From Ceratotherium simum simum (taxonomy: Eukaryota > Chordata > Mammalia > Perissodactyla > Rhinocerotidae), in assembly GCF_000283155.1 (NCBI RefSeq), contig NW_004454177.1:4618222-4682221 (forward strand): DNA of 64,000 bases. The letters run 5' to 3'. The translations under genes were made by a program, and so were the position numbers. A model generated the notes under the pieces. It made no database searches and was not told the DNA's origin. It was given only the letters and a program-made list of their open reading frames with translations. This document shows positions 1 to 9,873 of the stretch, one piece after another. How positions within the stretch are numbered: the stretch's first letter is position 1; the number at the start of each line of letters is the position of its first letter.

Positions 1-530
1 GAGGTAAAGACACTTGGAAGGATTGATGGTCCAGGTGAAACTGAAAACCTGCATTTGCCTTTACACCAATCTACCTGGCAGTGCGGTTTTCTTTGCCACC
101 ATGGGGGGAGAGGGGACATCTCAACTTAAGGCTATATATTAAGAATGGGAGCAGCAAAAATTTAAGTTTTGTCTCGGCTTTTTCTCGAAAGACCGAAGAG
201 AATTCCTTCCACTCAGTACCTCCGTTTACCCACGCAGGGAGGATTGGTAAACCAATCACTAGTCTCATGTTAGTAAAATGAGCACAGAGTGTCCTCAAGA
301 GTAGAGAAAAAGAGATGAGGCTGAACAACTAAGACCTCTCCCAGCCGCGTGGGAAGGAACCGGAATATTTAGCCTTCCCTAAAAACTGGAAGTGGATATA
401 CATGCCCCGGGGCTCAAGTTCTGTGCCTTTTCCCGATGACCCCTCCTCTTTCCCAATACTTTCCAGCTGCCCCGCAGCGTTACGTTCAGGTCCACTTCTT
501 TTGGTGCCCCACCCCCTCCAAATTCACATT
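1..530. other. Intergenic sequence upstream of USP2
   Basis: No gene, RNA or clear repeat is recognisable here. Short open frames exist on both strands, but none has splice context or a family resemblance. The sequence becomes GC-rich towards the USP2 upstream promoter after about 530. Confidence 0.5.
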
Positions 531-534
531 CTTT

Positions 535-780
535 TCCTCCACGTGGTTCTCTGTATATATCGGTCGCCTGGGAGACCCCAGCCGGGCGGGGCTCTAATTA
601 CGCCACAATAGGAACAAGCCAATAGCCGTGACGCGTCCCAGGCACGCGAGACGTGGGGTGTGGCTTTGCCGGCCCAGGCGCAATGAAGCGGCTGCCCGCT
701 GGGTGGCGCCGATTTCCCAGGGAGGTCCCTTCTGGGCCCCCGGCGGAGGTGGGTTAGAGGCGGGCAGGAGCCGAGGCCAG
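535..780 (+). promoter_or_regulatory. USP2: Candidate upstream USP2 promoter (E-box, TATA-like, CCAAT, CpG-rich)
   Basis: A perfect E-box CACGTG lies at 540-545, a TATA-like TATATAT at about 554-560, and a CCAAT box at 619-623 followed by a CRE-like GTGACGCG. CpG density rises through 590-960. The block precedes a good splice donor at 894. USP2 is a known circadian output gene bound by CLOCK/BMAL1 at E-boxes in mouse, so the E-box is plausible, but its use here is inferred. Confidence 0.5.
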
Positions 781-893
781 GGAGCCCTTTGCGTCAGCTG
801 CTGCTCACTGCACAGCGCCAGCACCAGCCGGGACTCACCCGCAGCTCCATGCTTGTGCCCGGCTCGACTCCTCCATCCTCGGAGAAGAGGCAG
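760..893 (+). other. USP2: Candidate non-coding first exon of USP2 (5' UTR)
   Basis: The sequence ends CAG at 893 and is followed by a strong donor GTACGT at 894. It sits in a CpG-rich block with promoter motifs upstream. It would splice to the acceptor at 9055/9056 of the first USP2a coding exon. The 5' end is a guess, because no start site can be read from sequence alone. Confidence 0.4.
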
Positions 894-1279
894 GTACGTG
901 CCACCTGTCAGAGACTGGGGAGGCGGGTGCGGAGGTCGGTGCCGTTTGAGGCTGAGAAACTGAGGTGTCAACGACAGCCTGGGCAGCATGGGCACTAGAA
1001 ATGTAGGGCGAGTGCCAGCTGCGCGGAGGAGCTCCAGCTGTGGATGCCAGTTGTGTGTGGGGGCCTGCCAGCTGACAGCTCAGGGCGCCAGGAAGAGCCA
1101 TCTGTGTGCTGATCAGTGTGTTCTAGAGAAAGGCTGCTTCCGCAGGTCCAGGTCTCTGTGCCCTGTGGCTTGAGTGACACCTGGACACTGACAACCCTCT
1201 TCCCACGTGGGCGTGCAGCTCGCTTACTCCCTCCTCTTAAAGCTCCCCCGGGGGGGCTGTCCGTGGTCAGTTTGCCAAA

Positions 1280-1301
1280 GGGGTGGGGGTGGGGGTGGGG
1301 G
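1280..1301 (+). other. G-quadruplex-prone G-run
   Basis: Four G runs (1280-1283, 1285-1289, 1291-1295, 1297-1301) are separated by single T loops. This is a textbook G4-forming pattern, in the first USP2 intron about 390 bp after the candidate upstream exon. No function is assigned. Confidence 0.6.
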
Positions 1302-2239
1302 CAGCAGTTAAGTGGAAGGGGAGATTTTCCACCAATCCCAACCCAGTAAGAGGCATCTTTGAAATTCTCACCAATCCCAAACCAGAAGCAGGCACCGGTG
1401 CTCCAAGGCAAGTAACTTATACTTAACAGCCAAGGGGAGCCCTGGCGCAACGCACTCTAGCTATCCTCTGAGGACTGAACATCTCCCTCCCCATCTGGCT
1501 GCTTTTAGAATGGGGCTGAGTTGGAGATTGCGGTGATGCTCACCTCCGCAGGCATGGGCATGAGAAGGTCCCCCAAGTCCGACCCGTCGGTGAAGTGGAG
1601 GAAAGGAGAGCTGGTTGGGCTGGGGCTGGGGCATCCCCCACTCCTCTGATGCTACAGATGCATACCAAACCGGGGTCAGAATGAGGACTGGAATGAGGGC
1701 CGGGAAGAGGGCGTCCTGTGAAGTGCATCATCAGAACCCGAGCTGAGTCAGTAGCCTCCGCTGAGACAGGGTGGAGGCACCATCCTGGGTCCTCCCAGTC
1801 CTCGGGGAGAGCCATCAGGAAACAGGAGAAACAGACTGGGAGCAGACAGGAGCACCGAGGCCCAAGAGGTTAAGAATCCTGCTCCTTCCGCTGTGACCCT
1901 GCCCAGCCCGGCTCCGTGGCCCTGGAATCCTGCGCACTCCTACAGGTAGAGTGGAACCACCCCAGGGCAGCTCGGTCTTCTCCTGGTAAGCTGGGGGAAG
2001 CTGCACTTGCCAAATGGGCCTGGACCTTGTCTGCTGGGTGGACTGGACCCCTGGAAATATAGCAAGCCTCGTTTGCCCTTGTCCCTTATGGGACATGGAC
2101 CAGCTCAGAAACCATGGGGCTGTTCTCTGGCATTAGAACAGAGCACTCTGTTCTAATGGGGTGCTGGGGTGGCCTGGAGGCCCATTTCTCCCCAGGAAGG
2201 CTCACCTGGTAGGTGCTACTACAAATACTACCACTAATT

Positions 2240-2500
2240 ATAATAATAAGTAGGAGTATTCAATGTAATAATAATTATTATTTATTGAACTCTTACTATG
2301 TGTCAGGAAATTTACAAATATTATTTTATTTAATCCTCACAACTGTGAGGTAGTATAGCATTATTGTTATAATTTTTCCTCCTGTTTTACAGATTAAATA
2401 AAAGGTTCAGACAGCTTAAGTGCCTTGCCCACTGTCTCAGAGCCAATAAAAGAGAAAGAACTAGAATACAAGCCCAGGCCTAAAAGTCCATTTTCAGAGT
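2240..2500 (-). repeat. MIR SINE
   Basis: The reverse MIR core is visible: an ancestral 'Tcctcacaactgtgaggtag' segment, 'gttttacag', and the 'cttgcccactgtctcagagc' tail. It is diverged and AT-rich at its left edge. Confidence 0.75.
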
Positions 2501-2899
2501 TTGAACTCAAAACCTGAGAGCTGGTCCTGCCTGCTTCTCACTATCTGTGCCCTTGAACAAGCTGCTTTCCATCTCCAGGTCTTCTCTATTTCAAAATTAA
2601 AGGAGTTGGACCAGCACTGAGGCTTTTTCCTCTTCTCTAATTCTGTGACTGACACCTCTTTCTCCATATTTTTGCCTCAATTCCACCCCCATCCCTCTAC
2701 CCTCTTTCCAGTTGTTTCCCCTTGAATCTCCCTTCTGTTCCACTTCAAAATGCCTCCCTTCAAAGAGTCCTCGTAGGATCTCCTTGCCTGGTACTGGCTC
2801 ATCAGGGCTGCCCCTCAAGCTCTGGAGGGACTGCCACTGCCCCTTTAATTCTCCCCCAGCTTGGAATGCAAGTGAGTTGAGCTAGCCATCTCTGTGAGG

Positions 2900-2945
2900 T
2901 CAGATAAGATACTATATATATCAGAGTCGGTAACCTGAGCTCCGG
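2900..2945 (+). promoter_or_regulatory. USP2: Candidate second USP2 promoter with TATA box
   Basis: A GATA motif (GATAAG at about 2903) and TATATATA at 2913-2920 precede a GC-rich stretch ending in a splice donor at 3051. Spacing is right for transcription starting near 2945. This is an inference from motif spacing. Confidence 0.4.
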
Positions 2946-3050
2946 ATTACCCAGCCCGAGTCAGACTCCAGCCTCTGGGCTCTCCACTGCGCTCCCTGCC
3001 CTGCTGGGGAAGGAGAAGCCCCAGATCCCGTCCAGTGCCCCCGGACACAG
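2945..3050 (+). other. USP2: Candidate alternative non-coding first exon of USP2
   Basis: The sequence ends in ACACAG at 3050, with donor GTCAGT at 3051. It lies about 30 bp downstream of a TATA box and has no in-frame coding role. It would join the acceptor at 9055/9056. A CAGE or RNA-seq junction would settle whether this exon or the one ending at 893, or both, lead USP2a transcripts. Confidence 0.45.
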
Positions 3051-4734
3051 GTCAGTAGCTGCCCCTTTAGTATCTGAGCTTCACAGGGCGGCTGTCCAGA
3101 GGGCCTTGGACTGTCTGTTTGGGGGAGCCCTGTCTGTTTTGGGCAGCAGGTGAAAAGCCACCCCCACTGGGCCTGGTGGGTGCTGTGGGCAAGAGGGAAG
3201 GCTCAGAGGCCCAAGAACAGAGGAAAGATGAGGCGCTAGAAGAGAGGGAGAAAGACTGGGGCTCTCCCCTGGGGAGGAGGTACCGGGAGAGTGCCTTTCT
3301 ACCAGGAGAAGTGTATGGAAAAGAGCATTTAAGGATACCCATACCGCCCGGGGGCCCATTTCTTTGCCTTTTCTTGGAAGTACAGAGATGCCCACCCTCT
3401 CCCAACCCCAAATCATGAGACGCTATCCAGAGCCCACTCGCTTCTTCTCTACAGTCAAGATTCTTGTTCTAAATTTCCAGTCTATTTATCTTACCGCTTT
3501 GCCCCTCTCCCAGCCCTTGGGCAACTACTAGGAGCAAGACAGACAGAGATGGACCCAAAATCCCTGGGATGACCCCCTGCCAAGGCATGCAAGACGATTA
3601 GGCAGTAACCTGGTGGATCACTGGGTGCCAGCCCCTGAGACACAGAGCTGCTAGTGAGGCCCCTGGGGGCCTGAGAGGAGTACACAGAGCTCCTAGGTGG
3701 ATGTGAGCACAAGTGTCCCCCACCCCAATCCTCCACTCTACCTGCATCCTCCACACCTGCCAGGACATCCTTCTACCCAGGAGTTGACACCTGTGCCCAG
3801 GCAGTGCGAGCAGCCAGGAGCGAGGGCCAGAGAGTGTAGACGAAGGGAGGCAGGGCCTCTCCCTCAGCCCACTTCACCCTTCAAGGTCAGCTTATCAGCA
3901 GTGCCTCATTCCGATGTTGTTAGCAAGCAGCTTTGGGAAGCTCTGAGGTCACCACTGTGGAGGTTCCCAAGCACCTGGCAAGACTGGCTGGGACTCCCCA
4001 CTCACCTGTCCTGGACACCTGGGTAGGAGGTTAGGAACTGAACCCTGTTAAGGTGTGCCTCTGAAACCCAGCTAGAGGCCTTTTGTCCAGGCAGCCGCAA
4101 GGCCACGGAAGCCGGCATACCTTCACCCCAGAGAGCAGAGCGGATCTGGGCAGAGAGGGGCCATGCAGGCTGCTGGGATGTGGGGCATTACGGATCCCTT
4201 ACCCTGGGGGCCAGGAGGGCCTGGGATTCCTGGGAAGCAAGTCCCTCCCCTGGCGGGGCAGGTTAGGGCACTCTCCACGTGAGTGACAGGAAATGACAGT
4301 GGCTGACACTAGGGGGTTGGCTGCCCCAAGGGGACAGGGTTCATTTTAACCCCTGCCTCACCTAGCCTGGGTGCCTTAGGGAGTGGCCCAAGCTGGAGCA
4401 AGGGTAGGAGGCTGGAGTCCATGTCCATAACAAGCCTTGGGCCAAGGGCCCTGGCTGGGGCTAGATGCTGATGCCAAGGGACACGCAGGAGCTTGGCACT
4501 CTGGGTGAAATGGAGGCCTCCTGGTCCATCTCGCGGCAGATCAGTATTGTACTGGGGCTCAGGTTGCACTTGGCTTCGCTTTCATTTGCCTGCAGTGGAA
4601 ACTCGGAAGGGCTGTCCCTGTGGGAGTCTGTACCTGCTGTGCTGTTGCCTAGACAGTGGAAGCCTGGGTCCCCCACCCCACACCAGCTCTGGGAGAGGCC
4701 AAGGAAGTGTGAAGTGGGGGGCTTGGCTTCAGGG
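3051..4734 (+). other. USP2 intron 1, no recognised feature
   Basis: Unique-looking intronic sequence. A perfect E-box CACGTG occurs at 4276-4281. Open frames on both strands are chance frames in GC-rich sequence. Confidence 0.5.
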
Positions 4735-4902
4735 TGGCTGTTAGTGGACAGAGCACAAGTCCCAGGCCAGCTGTGCCACTGCTCCCAGCATGGCCTTGGG
4801 AAACCCACGTCACTTCCACAAACTCTGGTTTCCTCATCTGCGAACGCGCGTCGTTACAGCACCAACTGCTTAGGGCAAGTGTGAGGATTAAGTGAGTTAA
4901 TA
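4735..4902 (+). repeat. MIR SINE, left half (interrupted)
   Basis: MIR body is visible from 'agtggacagagcacaag' through 'tttcctcatctgcg' to 'attaagtgagttaatat'. The element stops at a TA dinucleotide where a mariner-like element is inserted and resumes at about 5425. Confidence 0.75.
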
Positions 4903-5422
4903 TCCGGTGTCCCAGAAGTCTTAGTGCAGTTTAAATCACTTGAGAAATATGAATGCTAAACGCTTCATTTAAATATTTCATTATTTAAATATCTTGTCTA
5001 TTTTTTAAATTTTGAATAAAAATATTATTTCAATTTACTGTAAAAAACTAAATCTTCAAATGATGTTTGTAAGTTTAAGGCAGTTGTTGTTCCAAAAGAA
5101 GTGAAGCTTAGAGCCGGCCCTGAGGGCCTAGCGGTTCAACTTCGGCGCACTCCGCTTCAGCGGCCCGGGTTCAGGTCCCAGGTGCGGAAACACACCACTC
5201 GTCTGTAGTTGTGATGCTGTGGTGGCTCACATAGAAGAACTAGAAGGACTTACAACTGGAATATACAACTATGTACCGGGGCTTTGGGGAGGGGGGAAAA
5301 AAAGAGAGAAAGAGAGAGAAGAAGATTGGCAACAGATGTTAGCTCAGGACAAATTTTTCCCAGTAAAAAAAAAAAAAAAGAATTAAAGCTTAAAACTGCG
5401 CTAAGACTTTGGGGACACCCTG
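4903..5422. mobile_element. Non-autonomous mariner-like DNA transposon, split by an ERE SINE
   Basis: The two ends are imperfect inverted repeats of about 28 bp: the left end reads about CCGGTGTCCCAGAAGTCTTA and the right end is its near complement (CTAAGACTTTGGGGACACC). Both sides carry TA (4901-4902 and 5423-5424), the mariner/Tc1 target duplication. Without the ERE it is about 250 bp, a MITE-sized element without a transposase. Exact family unknown to me. Confidence 0.75.
5111..5380 (+). mobile_element. ERE SINE (perissodactyl tRNA-derived)
   Basis: It begins with the GCCGGCCC head, has the tRNA-like box region, the 'gatgttagctcagg' segment and a long A tail (about 5364-5379). It is flanked by a short duplicated AAGCTTA (5104-5110 and 5386-5392). 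It sits inside the mariner-like element. Confidence 0.85.
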
Positions 5423-5424
5423 TA

Positions 5425-5460
5425 TGAAGCGCACTTAGAAGATTGCCAGGCATGGTGCTC
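5425..5460 (+). repeat. MIR SINE, right half
   Basis: 'tgaagcgcacttagaagat' continues the MIR consensus ('taaagcgcttagaacagtgcctggca') exactly where the left half stopped at 4902. Confidence 0.65.
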
Positions 5461-7454
5461 TTCTGGCTGTCTGAGTGTTGGAGGTGAGCCTGCTGAGGAG
5501 AAGGCATGGGAAGCTGCATGGGAAGCACTCAGCATGGGGCCTGGTCCAGAGGTGTTCAACATCTGCCAGCGAACGCAATGTCTACTTGGCTCGCATACCC
5601 TTTCAGGAAGCTGCATGCTCTGTGCAGAGGATGCTGCTGCAACCCCCAAGATGGGCAGCTGAGCAAAGTGAGGGGACTCAGGCAGAGAAAGGGCAGAGTG
5701 GAGGCACTTCTGTGAAGGTGGCACGGAGGAAGAGCTTGGCAGGTGGACTGCCCCTACTGTCCGAGGTGGCAGGCACCTGGGGAGGTGCCGCCTGGAGCCA
5801 CATGCCTGTACTTGCCAGCTCTGGGTAAACAGTGAAAGGAGCAGGGCAGTAGGGGCCCCACACTAGGCAGGGAGGGGGACAGGGGAATCCCAGCCAATCG
5901 GCTTGCCTCCCACTGCCCCATGAAAGGGCCATTCAGTTCAGGCCGTTCCTGTGGCAACAAGGAGACTCGCAGCCATGTGAGTGCCCGTCCTGTCCCTGTC
6001 TTGCGCAGCAAGGCTACGTACGGCCGGGTCCCTAGCCTGCTCTGCCACCCATGGTGCATTCTGCAGCCTCCAGGGATAGCTATGCCAGGTAATGCCAGGG
6101 GGTGCCAACCCACGCTGTCTGCTCACCTGGAAGGTGCTGGCACTTTTCTCAAGAGGGAAACTGGCGGTTGGGGGCGGGGACAGGCATGCTCAAGGCCTCA
6201 GCCCCAATAGGGACCCTCTCCCCAGACATGGGAACTGTAAGCCAGATGTCAGCACCGGGAGCCAGCTTCCAGGGGGCTGTTAGTGATGGCATGACCCCCC
6301 AGGGCTGCTGCAAAGAGGGGAGATCTGTCGGTTGCCTGCCAGATTGAAGGAGGAGAGTAGGGATTTAGAAGCCCTGCTGGGATTCTGTGGGCCAGAAGGT
6401 GTGGCTCCACCTCCAGGCCCAACTCTTCCCAGGGCTACTTGTGGGCCGTCCCAGAGCTGTCTGTCCCTGTCTGCCGTACCTTGTTTGGCCTCAGCACTTC
6501 TGCGTCATCAGCAGGGCCAGGAGAGGTCATGAGCTTGGGGCACTGCCTGCAGAATACCAATTCCCTGGGAGCCTTAGTGGGGGAGGGAGGAGAGAGCCCT
6601 GGGGAGGAGGTATGAGCTCATACCCTGGAGAGGGGTCATATCTGATTGGCTGCCGGGTGTCCCAGAGCCCAGCTCCTGAGACCTGGAGTCTCTGACTTTG
6701 AATTATTGATGGAGTTCTCCAAAGTGAAATAGAGCATAGAGCAGGACTGGTCCCACGCCCCCGTCCCCTGTGCCTCTGTCTGTCTCTCCCCTGGCCTCCC
6801 TCAGCCTTCACACTCTTCCTTCTCTGTACCCCAGAAAGCTAAGCAAATGGAAGGAAAGCTCGTCCTTTCCCCCAACCCTGCATGAGGTCTTCCTCCGTAA
6901 CTATTTCCTAGAAAGAGGTGCAAGTTGTGCTAGAGGTGGGAGCACAGTGGGCAAGGGAGTGTACAAGAAGGTAGGGGGTTCCCCGGCCAGCTGGGAAAAG
7001 GGCAGACAGTACATGTGGACCAGGCCTTTCTGATGCCAGGCTGCACTGAAAGCTGCTGGAGGTCTCTGGCAGGGTCTAGAAGTTTTGTTCTCGGGCCTAT
7101 ATGGAAGTTGCCACCCATTGATCTCCCACCCCTGCACCTATCCCAAGCTTTGCATGGACTGAATTTCTAGAGCTCTCTGCCAAGGCCTCAGCATTTGGGG
7201 CTTGGCACCAGCTCCTCTCTGCCCTAATGGGCTGGGCTGCCGGCGTAGGGCAGGCTGTGGGCTGCCCAAGCCACTGACTGCTGAACAGCTAGATTCTGCC
7301 CACTGCCCGCTCATCCACTCATCTCTGTGGGGGCTGCGGAGGGAAGCCTGGCGCCCAGGGCTGAAGTCAGAGGCTGGCCAGACCAGCAGACAGCCAGCCC
7401 CAACGTTATTATAGGCCTATGAAGGGAGAAGCCCGGCTGCCTGGCAGGGGCTGG

Positions 7455-7625
7455 GGGAGGAGATAATAACTGCTGTCATTGTTGAGGGCTTTCACATGTT
7501 GTTATCTCATTGCTTCCTTGCAGCAACCCTGTGAGGTAGGATCATAATGACCATTATTATACTGATTTTACAGGTGAGGAAATTGGGGCTCAGAGAGGTT
7601 AAATGACTAGGGCAACATCTCCCAG
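7455..7625 (-). repeat. MIR SINE
   Basis: Reverse MIR core: 'gcaaccctgtgaggtagg', then 'ttttacaggtgaggaaat' and 'ctcagagaggttaaatgac' in the usual order. Confidence 0.85.
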
Positions 7626-7884
7626 CTAGTCAGTCACAGGGCAAGTCAGAACCAGCCCCTGCACACACCACTCTGAGAGCCCTGGATGGCTCTGCCCTCC
7701 CTCCCTGCTCCAGGAGCCTCCAAAAGCCCCTGATGGCCCTCAGGAAAGGGGCCTGATCCTCCTTGCTCCTGTCTCCAAAGCACCTTTGCCCTCCAGCTCC
7801 ACTGTAGATAAAGCCTGCGTGTTTGGGGTGATGGAGGGACATTGGGGGTCCCCAAGGGAGCCTAAATTTGATGTGGAGGGGTAA

Positions 7885-8060
7885 ATCAAGGTAAAGTGGA
7901 GAGAGCACTGGCCTGGAAATCTGAAAGACCTGGATTCCAATCCTCGCTCTGCTAGTATGTAACCTTGGGCAAAGTGCTTTTCCCACCTGCAAAACAGAGA
8001 AGTTAAAATGGATAACCCTTTAGGGCCCTCAAAACTCCTGAATTCAGAGATTCTGTGTTC
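7885..8060 (+). repeat. MIR SINE
   Basis: Forward MIR: 'gagagcactggcctgg', 'acctggattccaatcc', 'taaccttgggcaaagtgc', then the 'aaaatggataa' segment. Confidence 0.8.
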
Positions 8061-9055
8061 TTCCACCAGACCCACCCCAGCTGCAAGGACTGGTGGGGGT
8101 GGGGGGACACACGACAACGACGACACAGGGAGGGCTGCCTGCAGTACAGGATTTTAGCCTCTAGGGGGCCGCCTTTGCACAAGTCATTATCACCATGAGC
8201 AGTTTGGGATGGTTGTTGGTAGGGGAAGCCCTGGGAGGCCACAGGGCCCTAACTCCACTTAGAACAGAAGGCTTAGCTCAGTGAAGAGGGTGGGTTCTAC
8301 CACATGAGGATCCCCCACCACAGCAGGTGACTGTGTCCAGGGAAGAACTCTAGGGTTGGGTCTGGAGACGGAAGTCAAGCCCCTTCTCTGCCACATGCTC
8401 GCTCACCGCCGCCTCCCCAGAGCCCCCGTTACTTCCTCTCATGAGCTCCTTTTCCTGACCAGGGATCTAACCAAATGCTCCTCAGGTCATTCCAGCTTAG
8501 ACAGTGTATAATTCCAAAAAGACTCCTGCTCATCCCATAAGTCAGAAGGGAGGGCAGCAGTCTTAACTCTTGAAATGCCCAGAATTTTCACTCCAGGGGC
8601 TGAGGGTGGTGGCATCCCCGCAACTCAGGAGTCTCTACAGAAGCTGAGGAGAGGAAGCAGAAGGGGTCTGGATTGGAATACCACATGTCACTTGGAGGGC
8701 TGCAGAGGTCGGGCAGTGCCCACTCTCACAGTCAGGTCTTTGAGGGGAGCACTTGGAGCGGCCAGAACGTGCTGAGACTGACTGCCCTGTGTGGTTTACA
8801 AAAGCCAGCTCATCTCCTGTGCTCTCACTGAGGTGTGAATGCATGGGTGCGGGCAAACCTGTGTGCAGACCTGCGTGCGGGTGTGTGCGCACATGCATAG
8901 GTGTGTTTCTCAGCAGCAGGCCAGCTCTTTGTGGAAGGGGACTGTGTGGTCCCTGGTTGAGATCTAAGGTTCTGGCCAGCTGGGGTTTGAGAGCAGGTAC
9001 AGTGGGAGCCTGATACCTGGCAGGGCCCTTGACAACTGCTTTCCTTGTCTTTCAG

Positions 9056-9096
9056 CCCATGAGGCTCCCAGTCCCCACTGAGTGCCGCCCTGAAGG
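9056..9096 (+). other. USP2: USP2a 5' UTR part of exon 2 with splice acceptor
   Basis: A pyrimidine tract and TTTCAG acceptor end at 9055. Forty-one bases of leader follow before ATG at 9097, whose context (A at -3) is adequate. Confidence 0.85.
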
Positions 9097-9873
9097 ATGT
9101 CCCAGCTCTCCTCCACCCTGAAGCGCTACACAGAATCGGCCCACTACACAGATGCCCCTTACGCCAAATCAGGCTATGGCACCTACACTCCCTCTTCCTA
9201 TGGGGCCAACCTGGCTGCCTCCTTCCTGGAGAAGGAGAAGCTTGGTTTCAAACCGGGCCCCCCCACCAGCTTCCTCACCCGTCCTCGTACCTATGGCCCC
9301 TCCTCCCTCCTGGACTATGACCGGGGCCGCCCCCTGCTGAGACCCGACATCATCGGGGGTGGTAAGCGGGCGGAGAGCCAGACTCGGGGCGCTGAGCGGC
9401 CTTCAGGGAGTGGACTCAGCGGGGGCAGTGGATTCCCTTATGGAGTGCCCAACAACTCCCTCAGCTACCTACCCATGAATGCCTGCAACCAGGGGGTCAC
9501 CCTGACCCAGAAGAAGTCGAACAGTCATTCAGACCTGGCCCGAGATTTCTCCAGCCTCCGGACCTCAGACAGCTACCGGATAGACCCTGGAAACCTGGGC
9601 CGCAGCCCCATGCTGGCCCGCACACGAAAGGAGCTGTGTGCCCTGCAGGGGCTCTACCAGGCAGCCAGCCGCTCTGAATACCTGTCGGACTACCTGGAGA
9701 ATTATGGTCGCAAGGGCGGTGCACTTCAGGTGCCCATCCAGACCCCTCCCTCACGAGTCCCTGAAGTCCTCAGCCCCACCTACCGACCCAGTGGCCGTTA
9801 CACTCTGTGGGAGAAGGGCAAGGGCCAGGCCCCTGGGTCCAGCCGCTCCAGCTCCCCAGGGCGAGACACCACG
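9097..9873 (+). CDS. USP2: USP2a coding exon 1
   Basis: 259 codons, unique to the long isoform. Donor GTGAGT at 9874, phase 0. The open frame continues 17 codons into the intron to a stop and is not used. Confidence 0.95.

Noticed and set aside
5111..5380. tRNA-like heads of ERE copies as tRNA genes
   Set aside because: They are diverged SINE heads with A tails and target duplications. No intact cloverleaf with CCA-proximal pairing was seen.
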